DNA of 13,039 nucleotides, from the NCBI GenBank assembly GCA_015485455.1, contig WFTN01000521.1, positions 1 to 13,039 on the forward strand. The letters run 5' to 3'. Numbering within the stretch: position 1 is the stretch's first letter; each line of letters starts with the position of its first letter. The notes beneath the pieces are model-generated. The model saw nothing but the letters and a program-made list of their open reading frames with translations, had not been told where the DNA came from and searched no databases. Of the stretch, positions 1 through 8,146 are shown piece after piece. The translations under genes and the position numbers were made by a program. This stretch comes from Planctomycetota bacterium (GTDB lineage: Bacteria; Planctomycetota; GCA-002687715; DRQF01).

Positions 1-160
1 CTTTCCCAGAAAGAGCCGCAAAAATCGAAATCGGCGAATCCACCCGCCCGAGAAAATCAATCACAAGGATGGTTCCAAAGGGCAACCAAAACAAAACCAA
101 TATGAGGAAAATAGACGTTCTCTTCATCCCCGATTTCCCAAGTTCTGATTGTTCGCTCAT
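1..160 (-). CDS. Membrane-anchored protein, N-terminal part only (possible partner of the MBOAT acyltransferase)
   Basis: An open frame begins with ATG at 160 and runs off the left edge without a stop, giving 53 residues. A short polar N-terminus (MSEQSELGKSGMKR) is followed by one hydrophobic helix at about residues 15-35, so the product is probably anchored in the inner membrane with the rest outside. A second ATG at residue 12 is an alternative start; neither has a strong ribosome binding site, though AGGAACAGGG precedes the first. The start lies 12 nt after the stop of the MBOAT gene, so the two are probably co-transcribed. In polysaccharide O-acetylation operons an MBOAT gene is often followed by an SGNH/AlgJ/AlgX-like protein with just such an anchor. 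That identity is inferred from position only, because no catalytic motif is visible. Confidence 0.6.
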   Translation of the reverse strand, partial: MSEQSELGKSGMKRTSIFLILVLFWLPFGTILVIDFLGRVDSPISIFAALSGK

Positions 161-172
161 CGTACCCTGTTC

Positions 173-1561
173 CTAAAACTGGAAGTACAAAAAAGGACTG
201 CCGCTATAGACCAAAATAACCACCAAAGCCACCCAAAAGGCCACCAGATCCCGGCTCAGATCCCAGAGCGATTCCCGTCGCGCCAACACCCAACTATTGG
301 GACAGGCGAAAACTGCAGAACCACAAACGAGGAGCACCCATCCCACTTCGGGAAAGTTTTGCAACATGGACGATGGCCCCCATCCCCCGCCAAACATGCT
401 GAGAAAAATCCCTGCCATTTCCCCCAGAGATTTAGCTCGAAAAGGAACCCAACCAAGACAAACAAGGAAGAACGTCAGAAGTGCCGCCAGAGGTTTCGGC
501 AGTTTGGAAATCGGATGCCTTGCCCCCATGATCCTCTCCACCGCCAAGAGAACTCCATGCCACAGGCCCCAGATAAGAAAGACCAAGCTGGCGCCATGCC
601 ACAGGCCTCCTAAGGCCATGACAATCATCAGATTCAAATACGTTCGCCTGGGGCCACTGCGGTTTCCACCTAGTGGCAAATAGAGGTAGTCCCGTAGCCA
701 GCTTGACAGGGAAATGTGCCAACGTCGCCAAAAGTCAGTGATCGAAACCGACTTGTAGGGTGAGTTGAAGTTCTGCGGAAAATCGAAGCCGAAGAACAAA
801 CCAAGTCCCACAGCCATGTCACTGTAGGCAGAAAAATCGTAGTAAATCTGCAAAGCGTAGCAAAGCACACCAACCCAGGCTTCCAGGCATGTGGGCTCAG
901 GATTGCCAAAGGCGAAACCAACCCCCAAGGCTACCGTATCAGCGATGGCAACTTTCTTGAACAACCCCATGGCGAAGAAGCGGGTGCCAAACAAAAACTT
1001 GGACCAAGAGTGTTCTCTTTCGATGAGTTGTTCTGCGATGGTGCGGTAGCGGACGATGGGACCAGCGATGAGCTGAGGGAACAAAGCGATGTAAGTGGCA
1101 AAGTCAACCAAACTCCGGGCGGGTTTCGCCTCCTTGCGAAAAAGATCAACGGAGTAGCTAATCGCCTGAAAGACGTAAAAGGAAATGCCAATAGGCAAAG
1201 CCACTTTGATGATCGGAATGATCCCCTTGGCTCCAGTTAAGAGGTCTTCTAAATAGGAACCCCAGGTCGAGAACATGCCAGCATACTTGAAGAAAGCAAG
1301 AAGCCCCAAATTGGTGGCCACACTTAGGAGTAGCCAGGCCTTTTTTCTTCTCCCCTGGGCACGGGACATCCTTTGGCCGCTGGCGTAGCTCACCACAATC
1401 GAAGTGGCTAGCAGCAGAGCGTAAATAGGTTTCGTCCAACTGTAGAAAACGAAACTAAACCCCAAGAGCGTCAAATTCTTGAAGCGGTTGGGGCTCAAAT
1501 AGTAGGCCAGCAACACTGCGGGTAAGAAAAAAAATAAGAAGCTGTAGGAGCTAAAGACCAT
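173..1561 (-). CDS. MBOAT-family O-acyltransferase (AlgI/DltB-like)
   Basis: This is a multi-pass inner-membrane O-acyltransferase, 462 residues, that would move an acyl (often acetyl) group across the membrane to an exported polysaccharide or similar acceptor. The start at 1561 (MVFSSYSFLFFFLP) fits the family N-terminus; an upstream in-frame ATG at 1708 adds 49 residues unlike the family. Diagnostic features are the run of hydrophobic helices, the YYDFSAYSDMA block at about 240-250, WRRWHISLSSWLRDYLYLPLGG at about 278-299, and GGLWHGAS at 318-325. His322 aligns with the catalytic MBOAT histidine of AlgI, and a second GLWHG follows at 332-336. Length is normal for AlgI relatives. The next gene starts 12 nt downstream, which suggests an operon. 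The acceptor substrate cannot be told from the sequence. A small inverted repeat (GAGAC-C-GTCTC, 1563-1573) abuts the start codon. Confidence 0.93.
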   Translation of the reverse strand: MVFSSYSFLFFFLPAVLLAYYLSPNRFKNLTLLGFSFVFYSWTKPIYALLLATSIVVSYASGQRMSRAQGRRKKAWLLLSVATNLGLLAFFKYAGMFSTWGSYLEDLLTGAKGIIPIIKVALPIGISFYVFQAISYSVDLFRKEAKPARSLVDFATYIALFPQLIAGPIVRYRTIAEQLIEREHSWSKFLFGTRFFAMGLFKKVAIADTVALGVGFAFGNPEPTCLEAWVGVLCYALQIYYDFSAYSDMAVGLGLFFGFDFPQNFNSPYKSVSITDFWRRWHISLSSWLRDYLYLPLGGNRSGPRRTYLNLMIVMALGGLWHGASLVFLIWGLWHGVLLAVERIMGARHPISKLPKPLAALLTFFLVCLGWVPFRAKSLGEMAGIFLSMFGGGWGPSSMLQNFPEVGWVLLVCGSAVFACPNSWVLARRESLWDLSRDLVAFWVALVVILVYSGSPFLYFQF

Positions 1562-1752
1562 AGAGACCGTCTCAGTTTTCTTGCGGCAAACGACCGTGGG
1601 GTGTTCTGCAATCGGCCAAAGCCAAGAAACAGAGGGGCACCGGGACCAAAAGCCCCAAAGGTAGGTTATCTTGGGGAGGGGCGCGGGGTCAAGAGCCACC
1701 CACTTCATCTACTCCAGAAACGAAAGGCAAGGGGCTTCTCAAAGCCTCAACC

Positions 1753-1779
1753 AAGAAAAGCGACCCGCGGACGGGTCGC
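1753..1779 (-). terminator. Intrinsic terminator of the yebC-type gene
   Basis: Read on the minus strand this is a perfect 8-bp GC-rich stem (GCGACCCG/CGGGTCGC) with a 4-nt loop, followed by TTTTCTT. It lies about 30 nt after the stop codon of the YebC-family gene and separates it from the MBOAT operon. Confidence 0.85.
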
Positions 1780-1809
1780 CTTTGCTTCTCTGAATTGGGC
1801 CAAAGCGAT

Positions 1810-2568
1810 CTATTCGGCCTCCAAGGCCTTTTGAACTTCCTCGGTCAAAGAATGATTGGTGTAGACATTCTGCACGTCATCGTTGTCTTCCAAGGCATCA
1901 ACCAGGCGTTGGATCTTCTTGGCTTGTTCAACGTCTGAGACCTCAATCATCATGGAAGAGACCCGTTGAACTTCTCCCATTTCGATCTTCAGGCCGGCTT
2001 TCTCCAGGGCTTCTTTCACCCGTACAAAACTGCTCGGTGATGACGAGATCAGGAAGAATTCACCATCAGCTTCCATGTCGTCCGCTTCAGCCTCCATCAC
2101 CACTTCCATGATTTCATCTTCGCTCTTACCTTCGGGATCAACCAGGAAGAGAGACTTTGATTCGAACATGTAGGAAACACATCCTTTCTCCCCCATGTTG
2201 CCCCCAGCCTTCTCGAAGATTTTCTTCACTTCTGGTGCGGTGCGATTGCGATTGTCGGTCAAGACTTCTGCCAAGACTGCCACACCACCATTGCCGTACC
2301 CTTCGTACATCAATTCTTCGTAGACGGCTCCGTCGTTGCCAACTCCTGCCCCCTTGTCGATGTTTCTCTGAATGACTTCCTTGGTCATATTGGCAGACCG
2401 TGCCAATTCGAAAACGAGGCGGAGCCCTGGGTTAGTGGCAATGTCAGGCCCCCCCAGCCGTGCTTCCACAATCAGTTTGCGTGCGATCTTCGAGAAGATC
2501 TTCGCCTTTTTCTTGTCAACAGCATCTTTGCGATGCTTGATATTCGCCGAATGGGAATGCCCAGCCAT
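1810..2568 (-). CDS. yebC: YebC/PmpR (TACO1) family regulatory protein
   Basis: A cytoplasmic protein of 252 residues, the normal length for the YebC/PmpR/TACO1 family. Members have been described as DNA-binding regulators and, more recently, as ribosome-associated factors that help translation of difficult stretches; the sequence does not say which applies here. The family signature is clear: MAGHSHSANIKHRK at the N-terminus, KIFSKIARKLIVEAR at about 23-37, then NPGLRLVFELARSANMTKEVIQRNIDKG at about 46-73, and EELMYEGYGNGGVAVLAEVLTDNRNRT, followed by an acidic alpha/beta C-terminal half. The start at 2568 is supported by a TAGGAG ribosome binding site. The gene stands alone with its own terminator; in many genomes it neighbours ruvC, which is not seen here. 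It is divergent from the helicase gene, with 259 nt between the two starts. Confidence 0.96.
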   Translation of the reverse strand: MAGHSHSANIKHRKDAVDKKKAKIFSKIARKLIVEARLGGPDIATNPGLRLVFELARSANMTKEVIQRNIDKGAGVGNDGAVYEELMYEGYGNGGVAVLAEVLTDNRNRTAPEVKKIFEKAGGNMGEKGCVSYMFESKSLFLVDPEGKSEDEIMEVVMEAEADDMEADGEFFLISSSPSSFVRVKEALEKAGLKIEMGEVQRVSSMMIEVSDVEQAKKIQRLVDALEDNDDVQNVYTNHSLTEEVQKALEAE

Positions 2569-2827
2569 AATTTGCTCCTAGCCCAAATCTTGATGATCTT
2601 GCGATCACCCAACCAACGATTACCGCCAATCTGTGGCTCCAATGACCACAATCAGGCGGATCACTGTGGTGAGAGAATCTACCAAAGTGCCCGGAATCGC
2701 TCAACGATCTTGGGGATAGGATCCCAGGCACAACCCGCAACGGAGAATCAATCCGGTGATTTCCCCAGAGCGCCAACCACTGCACCCCAAATAGGTTAGG
2801 ATGGGCCATCCGTCTTGATCAAGGATC

Positions 2828-4879
2828 ATGGCCAAGAACAGCCAGGAGCTTGAGCGAGACGGGATTGCTTTCGTACTAACATTTCATCGAGTTCTGCCCC
2901 TTATGCAATTCCGCGGTTTCACACTCTATCCTTTTCAGGCTGAGGCCATCGAGGCCGTCATCGCCAAGAAAAGCGTCATCGTCTCTGCTCCAACGGGAGC
3001 CGGCAAGACGATCGTGGCCGAATACGCCATCGAAAAAAGTATCGAGCTCAATCGGCGAGTGGTCTACACCTCCCCTATCAAGGCACTGTCAAACCAAAAG
3101 TATCGCGAGTTCAAAGAGCGCTACGGCGACAAGGTCGGGATCATGACAGGGGATGTGACCATCAACGCCGATGCCCTGGTGATGGTCATGACCACGGAGA
3201 TTTTCCGCAACACCATTTTCGAAGATGAAAGTCGGCTCCATGGAATCGACTGGCTCATTTTCGACGAGGTTCATTATTTGGGCGACCCTGATCGGGGTTC
3301 GGTTTGGGAAGAAAGCATCATCTTCGCCCCTGAAAATGTCCGCTTCATTGCGCTCTCGGCAACAGTGGGCAACTTAGAAGAACTGCAAAACTGGATGTCG
3401 CAAGTGCGCGATACGAAAGTGGAGATGGTTCACACGGACGAACGTCCTGTACCTCAGCACAAGCTGTTATTCTTGGAATCAGACGGCATTTTCGAAGTCA
3501 AAGACCTCAAAGAGAATCTCAACCGAGCTAAAGCCCAGTACAAGGAAGATCGCAAGGGAAGAACAAAGGGTCGCAATAGAGGTCGGGGCCAACCCAACCG
3601 CCACAACCGCCCTCGAGGCAATCACGACGTTGTACGCACCTTGGTCAAGTCCAAGAAGACGCCCATCCTCTACTTCTGTTTCAGCCGCAAGAAATGTGAG
3701 AGCCTGGCTCGCCGCTATCAACGGCTCCCAAGCCTCCTCACTTCAGAAGAACAAGACCGCATCGGAAATGCCTTCGACGACTTGGTGGCTAAATATGATG
3801 TTGCGTCCCACCCCGCCTGCAAGTCTATGCGCATAGGCGTCACCAAAGGGATCCTCTATCATCACGCTGGGGTGTTGCCCATCTTCAAAGACGTCATCGA
3901 AAGGCTATTTACTACCGGACTCATCAAGATTTTGTTCGCGACCGAAACTTTCGCTCTGGGGGTCAACATGCCTGCCCGTTGCGTCATCTTCGACTCCCTC
4001 AGCAAATACAACGGTGTCGAGGTGGTTCCCCTGCGTCCCTTGGACTATCGCCAAATGGCAGGACGTGCCGGCCGCCAAGGCATTGACGAGGCCGGGGATG
4101 TTGTGGCGATTCTGGATCCAGCTTTTGACTCCCCCAAAGGAGTTCGCGAAATTCTCCACAAGAAACCTGGGGATGTCATCAGCCAATTCCTCTTGGGGTA
4201 CTCCACCACTCTTCATCTCATACGCCTCATGGGACCAGACATCAGCAGCGCCGTGGCCAAAAGTTTTGCGGCTTTCCAGGCTGGTTCGGCCAAGAAGCCC
4301 CTGAGAGACTTAGAAAGAAAACTCCAAGTATTAGAGGCCCGGCATTACCTGCAGGACGGCCAGCTTACCGGTAAAGGTGAGTTTTGCACCAAATTAGCTG
4401 GCTTCGAGATTCAGCTCACGGAACTCTATTGGGAAGGTTGCTTCGAAGATCTCTCCGCCATGCAATGTGCCATCATTTGTGCCGCCATCGTGCACCAATC
4501 TCGGCCACGGGATAGCTCCGCCCGCATGGAAGTGAATCCCATTCCAAGGCCCATTGTCAATAAGTCACGCAAACGTCTGCGGGAGTTTCGCAAAGCTGAA
4601 GTAGAAGCCGGATTCGATCCTATCGTTCACCTTCTCGACTTTGGCTTAGCGGCCCCTTTGCACGCTTGGTTGACCGGTTCGAGTCTGTCTGATTTGGGTA
4701 GACTCACAAGCATGCAAGAAGGTGATATGGTAAGGGCCTTCCGCTTAACTGTCCAAGTCCTCAGGCAGTTGGCTTGGTCTTTGCCAAAAGACAACGCCGT
4801 GGCTGAGAATTGTCGGGAAGCCATCTCTCTGATCAATCGAGCCGAAGTGGACGCCGAAGCTCAACTCAACATCAGCTAG
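2828..4879 (+). CDS. Ski2/Mtr4-like DExH-box helicase
   Basis: A superfamily 2 ATP-dependent nucleic-acid helicase of 683 residues, related to the Ski2/Mtr4 (Dob1) group, which in bacteria is presumed to act in RNA unwinding or decay. Visible motifs are the Q-like YPFQAEAI (34-41), Walker A APTGAGKT (54-61), TSPIKALSNQKYREF (81-95), TGDVTINADA (107-116), DEVH (146-149), SAT (177-179), ATETFALGVNMPAR, and QMAGRAGRQG (409-418). Between the two RecA-like lobes, residues about 241-267 form a very basic Arg/Gly/Asn-rich insert. The C-terminus, with EGDMVRAFRLTVQVLRQLAWSL at about 631-652, resembles a DSHCT-type helical domain. The long arch of eukaryotic Mtr4 is absent. The start at 2828 is preceded closely by AAGGA; Met26 (2903) is a possible alternative start. 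The stop overlaps the stop of the converging gene. Confidence 0.9.
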   Translation: MAKNSQELERDGIAFVLTFHRVLPLMQFRGFTLYPFQAEAIEAVIAKKSVIVSAPTGAGKTIVAEYAIEKSIELNRRVVYTSPIKALSNQKYREFKERYGDKVGIMTGDVTINADALVMVMTTEIFRNTIFEDESRLHGIDWLIFDEVHYLGDPDRGSVWEESIIFAPENVRFIALSATVGNLEELQNWMSQVRDTKVEMVHTDERPVPQHKLLFLESDGIFEVKDLKENLNRAKAQYKEDRKGRTKGRNRGRGQPNRHNRPRGNHDVVRTLVKSKKTPILYFCFSRKKCESLARRYQRLPSLLTSEEQDRIGNAFDDLVAKYDVASHPACKSMRIGVTKGILYHHAGVLPIFKDVIERLFTTGLIKILFATETFALGVNMPARCVIFDSLSKYNGVEVVPLRPLDYRQMAGRAGRQGIDEAGDVVAILDPAFDSPKGVREILHKKPGDVISQFLLGYSTTLHLIRLMGPDISSAVAKSFAAFQAGSAKKPLRDLERKLQVLEARHYLQDGQLTGKGEFCTKLAGFEIQLTELYWEGCFEDLSAMQCAIICAAIVHQSRPRDSSARMEVNPIPRPIVNKSRKRLREFRKAEVEAGFDPIVHLLDFGLAAPLHAWLTGSSLSDLGRLTSMQEGDMVRAFRLTVQVLRQLAWSLPKDNAVAENCREAISLINRAEVDAEAQLNIS

Positions 4880-5712
4880 CCCGGCTTCTTGAAGAAACCA
4901 GGGGGAAACTTCGGATTGACTTCCAAGGCTTCCACTTTGAAGTCAATTTTCGCTTGGGGCCCCACGTAGTCCAGTCGCTCAAGTTTCGACAACATCAGGA
5001 GCTTCTTGCGAGTGAGGTACTCGTACAATTCCTCTCGAGTCTTGCGGTGTTGGATCTCCTGCTCCACCCCAGTCCATAACCACTTGTTGCCGAACTCTTT
5101 CTTCTTCTTAAAACGAAAGCGGGAAATGAATCGCTCGCCCTTGGACGTTATGTGAACCAGCTCTCGTGGAATGCCATTGACAATCCTGAGGATCGCCTCT
5201 GAGTAGGCCCCTTTTCGGGGAGGGTGCATGGTAATCGTGTGTTCGATCTTGTTGTTCACAGTTCGCGACTTGACCTTCTTCAGATGGCTTGCGTATTTCT
5301 TGTGAAGGGGAAGCCCAATGATCAAGTGAAGGGCCATGCCTTTGATTTCGGTCTGCCACGCCGACACCACGGCTTTCCCGTCCTTGGTAGCCAAAAAAGC
5401 ATCCAACTGGGTGGATGGCTGGCCTTTGGCGTCCACGATGTCGACCCGCCAGTGGTTAGGGGCTTTCCAAGCCACTGCCACATAAAGCCCCTTCATGCTT
5501 TCCCGGAAGACACCGGTGCCATGATCCATGGACATGCGAAAGCGCATAGACTTAAGACCATTTTCGCAGGCGTAATAGATCCTCTTGTCTACTTGCTTAA
5601 GCAGCGTCTGCCCATCAAGAGCCTTTTTTTTGACGGTCTTTGAGGTTGCTGGTACTTGTCCCTGCATAATGGCAGCAGTGAAAACCAGTATCCATAAGAT
5701 TCTTAGCACCAT
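4876..5712 (-). CDS. Exported protein of unknown function, possibly LolA-like fold
   Basis: A 278-residue protein beginning with a hydrophobic signal-like segment (MVLRILWILVFTAAIMQG), so it is probably exported to the periplasm. The rest is basic and beta-rich, with alternating strands such as GLYVAVAWKAPNHWRVDIVD, then lengths such as AILRIVNGIPRELVHIT and RFISRFRFKKKKEFGNKW. This pattern recalls the LolA/LolB-type half-barrel of outer-membrane lipoprotein carriers, but no family signature was recognised, so the fold is only an inference. The start is well supported by AAGGAG six bases before the ATG. The C-terminal residues (NPKFPPGFFKKPG) end at a TAG that shares the palindrome CTAG with the helicase stop. 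The 182-nt spacer separating it from the upstream repeat-protein gene holds no clear terminator. Confidence 0.75.
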   Translation of the reverse strand: MVLRILWILVFTAAIMQGQVPATSKTVKKKALDGQTLLKQVDKRIYYACENGLKSMRFRMSMDHGTGVFRESMKGLYVAVAWKAPNHWRVDIVDAKGQPSTQLDAFLATKDGKAVVSAWQTEIKGMALHLIIGLPLHKKYASHLKKVKSRTVNNKIEHTITMHPPRKGAYSEAILRIVNGIPRELVHITSKGERFISRFRFKKKKEFGNKWLWTGVEQEIQHRKTREELYEYLTRKKLLMLSKLERLDYVGPQAKIDFKVEALEVNPKFPPGFFKKPG

Positions 5713-5894
5713 GGATTTCTCCTTGTTGTTCAGTCCCGAGAGCTGACTCTCGTCTATTGTGCCTCAACTTACTACGAAGCCAAAGAACAGCTCATAGCTA
5801 TGTCGATATCAATTCCCGGAACGGGCGAAAACGAACAGAAGAAAATTGTTAGAAGGAAAACTAAGAAAATATCAAGAGGAGCAAGAAGTACTGA

Positions 5895-7601
5895 CTAGTT
5901 CTTGGCGAGGTCGACAATCAAAGGGCCTGTGACTGCGCCCAATTGTCCGAATACTAAGGTTCCGTTGTCGATAACAACAGGAATTGCGGAACTGAAATCT
6001 CCAACCCCAAGGTCGCGAACGCGAAGGGTGTAAGAGCCAGAAGCAAGATTCGTGAAGCTGAACCGGCCAGCGGAGTCGGGGCGAACCAACAGGCGAGAAC
6101 CAGTCACGCCAACCCCGAGATCGTTGTTGTCCAAGGTGATCAGCCCTTTCACCACCGGCAAACCGTTCTTCCCAATGACTTGGCCTTCAAATTGACTTGG
6201 AGGCAACAAAGAGAAAGCTTGAGGAGGGTCTTCACTGGACTCAACTTTGCGTTCCTGCTGAGGCCCTTCCAGCAATATTGGATGAATCGCTTCTTCCACA
6301 GCAAAGGCATAAGACTCGTGGAATAGGAATGCGGTGTACATCAGAGTTGGATCAAGTCCCTCGACAGTGAAATTGCCGTTGGCGTCTGTTGTGACCATAA
6401 CTTGATGCTGATCACTGTTCGAATCAGTCATCTCACTGACCAAAGTAACCTGAACCCCTTCAACGGGTAAGTCTACGTCTCCATCTGCCCGAACAACTCC
6501 CCGGAAAATACCGCGTAAGAGCTGAATTGTTACTTGAGACTCATTAGTAACCGTGGCATCAAGAGTGACGCGGGGCACAAAAGCGCGCCCGAATGCCCCC
6601 CCGCTGCGGCTGACAGCCAAGTAGGAATATTCTGGTTCTAAGCAATGGAATGAAGCAACCCCGGAAGAGTTCGTTTTCACGGGCCCAAAGGTCAGACCTG
6701 TATCGAGTTCGATCAGGGTCACCAAGGAGCTTTGGGCTAACTCGCCACGAGTACCATAGACGGTCACATCAAGATCTTCACCATTCAGCAGGTAGAAGTC
6801 TTGGAGGTACTCTGTTCGGCCGTCCAGACGAACCAAGTGCTCGTGGGCCCGGCGGAATCCTGGAGCGTTGATGCGGATAGTCGCAGCCGTTGGGGTCACC
6901 GAAGCAAACTTGTAGAAACCATTTTGGTCTGTGTGAGTCACATCCATCTTCGCGAGATCGTGACGGATCTGAACCTCGACACCGGGAAGAGGTTCCCCAT
7001 TGGGATCGTAAACGGTGCCAACGATGCTCGTGTTGCGATAGAGTTGGATTAACTTGCGGCCAGGACGTAACAGGCGATAGCGCTTCGATGCGTATCCCGG
7101 AACATGAACCTCAACTTGGAACATACTGTTGCGGTCGTCGGAGAACTTAAGCTCGCCGATGCTGGATGTCTTGCCCCAAGTCCGGTTCAAATCACCCAGC
7201 AACTCACTATTGGCTTGGGCACTTTCGACGGCCACCCGACTACGTTCAATGATTTCAACTCGGGCATTGCGAACGGGAAGACCCTCTTCGTCCAACACCG
7301 TGATGGCATATTCAACGACCTGGGGGCGCTGAGCTGCATAGGCGAATTCTCGACTCGTACCTGGGGAGATTTGGTCATCGAATTCTTCGGACGCGTTAAC
7401 TGATGATTTCACAGCCCGTGCTGGCAAAGAGCCGTCCTGTTGCCCGTTGCTCTCGGGAACGGCCGAAACGAAGTAGTTGAATGTGGGAAGATCATTGGCA
7501 CCGGCTTGATCTTCGAGGTGAGTCAATACGAATGCAAGCCCGGCAGCCAGAAGTAGGCCGGGCAAAACGAGAACAAGTTTTTCACTCATTTTACGTTGCA
7601 T
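5895..7601 (-). CDS. Membrane-anchored protein of carboxypeptidase-regulatory-like (CnaB-type) repeats
   Basis: A 568-residue surface or periplasmic protein made mostly of beta-sandwich repeats. The start at 7601 (MQRKMSEK) is chosen because GGAGG lies 13 nt upstream (7615-7619); a start at 7589 is possible, and a longer frame to 7700 has an N-terminus unlike a signal sequence. Residues about 8-28 form one hydrophobic signal or anchor helix. Roughly five repeats follow, each beginning with a turn such as LDEEGLPVRNARVEI, GTVYDPNGEPLPGVEVQI, GVVRADGDVDLPVEGVQVTL or GQVIGKNGLPVVKGLITL and continuing with a DxxGxFxF-type strand (TDQNGFYKF, TDANGNFTV, DSAGRFSF). These are the hallmarks of carboxypeptidase regulatory-like domains, which act as binding or scaffold modules. 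No enzymatic domain, LPXTG sorting signal or C-terminal anchor was seen. Partner and ligand are unknown. Confidence 0.85.
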   Translation of the reverse strand: MQRKMSEKLVLVLPGLLLAAGLAFVLTHLEDQAGANDLPTFNYFVSAVPESNGQQDGSLPARAVKSSVNASEEFDDQISPGTSREFAYAAQRPQVVEYAITVLDEEGLPVRNARVEIIERSRVAVESAQANSELLGDLNRTWGKTSSIGELKFSDDRNSMFQVEVHVPGYASKRYRLLRPGRKLIQLYRNTSIVGTVYDPNGEPLPGVEVQIRHDLAKMDVTHTDQNGFYKFASVTPTAATIRINAPGFRRAHEHLVRLDGRTEYLQDFYLLNGEDLDVTVYGTRGELAQSSLVTLIELDTGLTFGPVKTNSSGVASFHCLEPEYSYLAVSRSGGAFGRAFVPRVTLDATVTNESQVTIQLLRGIFRGVVRADGDVDLPVEGVQVTLVSEMTDSNSDQHQVMVTTDANGNFTVEGLDPTLMYTAFLFHESYAFAVEEAIHPILLEGPQQERKVESSEDPPQAFSLLPPSQFEGQVIGKNGLPVVKGLITLDNNDLGVGVTGSRLLVRPDSAGRFSFTNLASGSYTLRVRDLGVGDFSSAIPVVIDNGTLVFGQLGAVTGPLIVDLAKN

Positions 7602-8071
7602 TTTCGAATCGATGCCTCCAATTACGCAGAGGAGAGCACTCCTAAACGGAATTGCCCCCCATGGAGCTTTCCAACAAACAGCCGTCTTGTCGCGGCCCAA
7701 TCATGAATTGTCGAAGGCGGTAGCTGAGTTCTTTTCGACATTTCATCGCCCCTGACATCAATCAAGACCCTCTTTTTGTGGGAATCTTTGATGTAAGGCG
7801 TCCACACATTCATGGGCGACAAGTGAAATCATACTTGACTTCACCTACATTCGTCCACGATGAAGACGGTCTTTTCCTAGATTTCTCTGAGTTTTTTGCC
7901 CCAAAAAGCATGTTTAATCGTCACGACGCATGGCAGTCGAGAGAACGGAGAGGCATTTCCCCCTATCTATAAATCGCTAATTACAGTTAGAGAAAAGCGT
8001 TAGCTCTGAATCAAGTTCATGATAGGTGTGGCAATTCGGCAGCAAAGCTCCCTTCCTTGGAATGCCCCGAC
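7602..8071. other. Gene-poor, AT-richer spacer upstream of the repeat-protein gene
   Basis: About 470 nt between the start of the repeat-protein gene and the ssb terminator hold no convincing gene; the short frames here match no family and lack good ribosome binding sites. The stretch contains the GGAGG of the downstream minus-strand gene (7615-7619) and an imperfect inverted repeat GTGAAATC-N6-GACTTCAC at 7823-7844 (one mismatch), which could be an operator. It presumably also carries the promoter of the repeat-protein gene, but no promoter could be assigned with confidence. Confidence 0.4.
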
Positions 8072-8074
8072 CTC

Positions 8075-8103
8075 AAAAAAAAACGGGCCATGGCCCGTTT
8101 TTT
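8075..8103 (-). terminator. Strong palindromic terminator of ssb
   Basis: A perfect 26-bp palindrome (8078-8103) centred on GGGCCATGGCCC gives a GC-rich stem. On the minus strand it is followed by nine T residues (A-run 8075-8083 on the plus strand), about 45 nt after the ssb stop. The plus-strand side also ends in six T residues, so it could act in both directions. Confidence 0.92.
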
Positions 8104-8146
8104 CATAGGTATTTGCAGTCAGAATCGAAGGAAAGCACCTTGTGCC

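Noticed and set aside
2569..2827. Short frames in the yebC-helicase divergent spacer
   Set aside because: No ribosome binding sites or recognisable protein; the stretch is expected to hold the two divergent promoters, but none could be assigned.
5737..5752. Small hairpin CGAGAG-CTGA-CTCTCG in the leader of the LolA-like gene
   Set aside because: Only 6 bp with no T-run and no further structure; too weak to call a regulatory element or terminator.
7622..7822. A 66-codon minus-strand frame just upstream of the repeat-protein gene
   Set aside because: No ribosome binding site, no family resemblance, and it overlaps the expected leader of the downstream gene; most likely chance.
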